A DNA stretch of 14,996 nt, from NCBI GenBank assembly GCA_023388195.1, contig JAEWGR010000087.1:1-14996 (forward strand), given 5' to 3'. The notes under the pieces were generated by a model. The model had not been told where the DNA came from, searched no databases, and saw nothing but the letters and a program-made list of their open reading frames with translations. Within the stretch, counting starts at the first letter, position 1; each line of letters starts with the position of its first letter. Origin of the DNA: Bacillota bacterium. GTDB lineage: Bacteria; Bacillota; Negativicutes; Sporomusales; Sporomusaceae. Below, piece after piece: positions 14,074 through 14,996 of this stretch. Both the position numbers and the translations under genes were made by a program.

Positions 14074-14996
14074 ATGAGTGAAAAAATATTGATCAAGGGC
14101 AATGAGGCGATCGGGGAAGCCGCCATCCGCGCCGGCTGCCGTTATTACTTTGGTTATCCGATAACGCCGCAGAGTGAGCTGCCTGAATATATGGCCCGCA
14201 AGCTGCCGTCCGTCGGCGGTGTATTCCTGCAGGCGGAAAGTGAAGTGGCGGCCATTAACATGGTCTACGGGGCAGCTGCGGCCGGAGCGCGGTCTATGAC
14301 CTCCTCTTCCAGCCCCGGATTCAGCCTTAAACAGGAAGGCATCTCTTATATTGCCGCGGCTGAGCTTCCCTGCCTGCTGGTCAATGTTCAGCGGGGCGGT
14401 CCCGGCCTTGGCACCATCCAGCCGGGACAGGCTGATTACTTTCAGGCTACCAAAGGCGGCGGCCACGGCGATTACCGGCTGCTGGTACTGGCGCCCAACA
14501 GTGTACAGGAATTATTTGATCTGACAGTGGAAGGCTTTGATCTGGCCGATAAATACCGTATCCCGGTACTTATCCTGGCCGATGGGGCTTTGGGACAGAT
14601 GATGGAGGCCGTTTCCCTCCAGGTTAAAACCGCGCTGCCTGTGGAAAAAAACTGGGCTGTGACCGGTCGGCGGGGCCGCGGGGAATGTAATGTGGTTAAT
14701 ACCCTTTCCTTCGATAAAGATGCCTCCGAGCAGACCAACCGGGATCTGAAGAAAAAATATGAGCTGATCAGCCGGCAGGAAGCCCGGTGTGAAGAGTTCT
14801 TTACCGCCGATGCCGATGTGGTGCTTGTCGCTTACGGCATAACCGCCCGGATTGCGAAATCAGCGATGGAAAAGGCCCGGGCCCAGGGGTTGAAGGTCGG
14901 GCTGCTGCGCCCTGTCACGCTATGGCCCTTCCCTGCTGCTGACCTGCTGCGGGTCTCTGAGACCGCCAAAGCCTTCCTGGTATCTGAACTGAGTAC
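14074..14996 (+). CDS. vorB: 2-oxoacid:ferredoxin oxidoreductase alpha subunit, VorB type (3' end outside window)
   Basis: The frame is open for 307 codons and leaves the window; family members are about 350 residues, so some 45 are missing. Motifs: YPITP with Thr31, which binds the 2-oxoacid carboxylate in pyruvate:ferredoxin oxidoreductase, Glu56 in QAESEVAAI, SSSSPGFSLKQEG (77-89), and QRGGPGLG (107-113), typical of VorB/KorA alpha chains. The start ATG has AGGTGGGAG about 10 nt upstream. Together with the delta subunit before it and thiamine-binding beta and gamma subunits expected beyond the edge, it would convert a 2-oxoacid plus CoA to acyl-CoA, CO2 and reduced ferredoxin. Branched-chain 2-oxoacids, 2-oxoglutarate or pyruvate are possible. 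The first would link to HMG-CoA lyase through leucine breakdown; the last would suit a lyase making pyruvate. Confidence 0.5.
   Translation, partial: MSEKILIKGNEAIGEAAIRAGCRYYFGYPITPQSELPEYMARKLPSVGGVFLQAESEVAAINMVYGAAAAGARSMTSSSSPGFSLKQEGISYIAAAELPCLLVNVQRGGPGLGTIQPGQADYFQATKGGGHGDYRLLVLAPNSVQELFDLTVEGFDLADKYRIPVLILADGALGQMMEAVSLQVKTALPVEKNWAVTGRRGRGECNVVNTLSFDKDASEQTNRDLKKKYELISRQEARCEEFFTADADVVLVAYGITARIAKSAMEKARAQGLKVGLLRPVTLWPFPAADLLRVSETAKAFLVSELS

Overview
The window looks like a chromosomal stretch from an anaerobic, low-to-moderate GC Firmicute, most likely a Negativicutes/Sporomusa-type acetogen or fermenter. This is inferred from strong AGGAGG-type ribosome binding sites, a ferredoxin-linked 2-oxoacid oxidoreductase, a corrinoid-methyltransferase-like URO-D protein, short soluble chemoreceptors and PrpR-type sigma-54 activators. 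No rRNA, tRNA, CRISPR array, insertion sequence or phage gene was seen. Both ends cut through a gene.

Layout. (1) 1-2533, minus strand: an MFS transporter followed by a URO-D/MtaA-superfamily protein that runs off the left edge. (2) 2772-3980, plus: an M20 amidohydrolase, divergent from the MFS gene across a 238-bp spacer carrying repeated TTGTATA half-sites. (3) 4268-5776, plus: a membrane dCache-HAMP-GGDEF diguanylate cyclase with an extended -10 promoter and a perfect 20-bp palindrome at the predicted start point. A bidirectional terminator at 5779-5823 separates it from (4), a minus-strand block 5830-9632 in transcriptional order: short soluble chemoreceptor, PrpR_N-PAS-sigma-54 activator, AEC-family permease. 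(5) 10264-14996, plus: MFS transporter, class III CoA-transferase, HMG-CoA lyase, 2x[4Fe-4S] ferredoxin and the VorB-type alpha subunit of a 2-oxoacid:ferredoxin oxidoreductase, cut by the right edge.

The most informative part is the 631-bp spacer 9633-10263. It holds two divergent sites with exact GG-N10-GC (-24/-12) spacing, one reading left into the chemoreceptor and one reading right into the catabolic operon. Midway between them is a pair of inverted 14-bp dyads (GCTCATATGTGAGC), and a third near-copy lies about 55 bp before the rightward promoter. The neighbouring activator has an intact GAFTGA motif. The simplest reading is one locally encoded, ligand-sensing activator driving import, CoA activation and cleavage of a branched organic acid (3-hydroxy-3-methylglutarate or a relative), together with a chemoreceptor and possibly its own gene. 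Substrate and activator-site pairing are inferences.

[Form note: the original answer gave no feature confidences; every 0.5 in that required field is a placeholder, not an estimate.]
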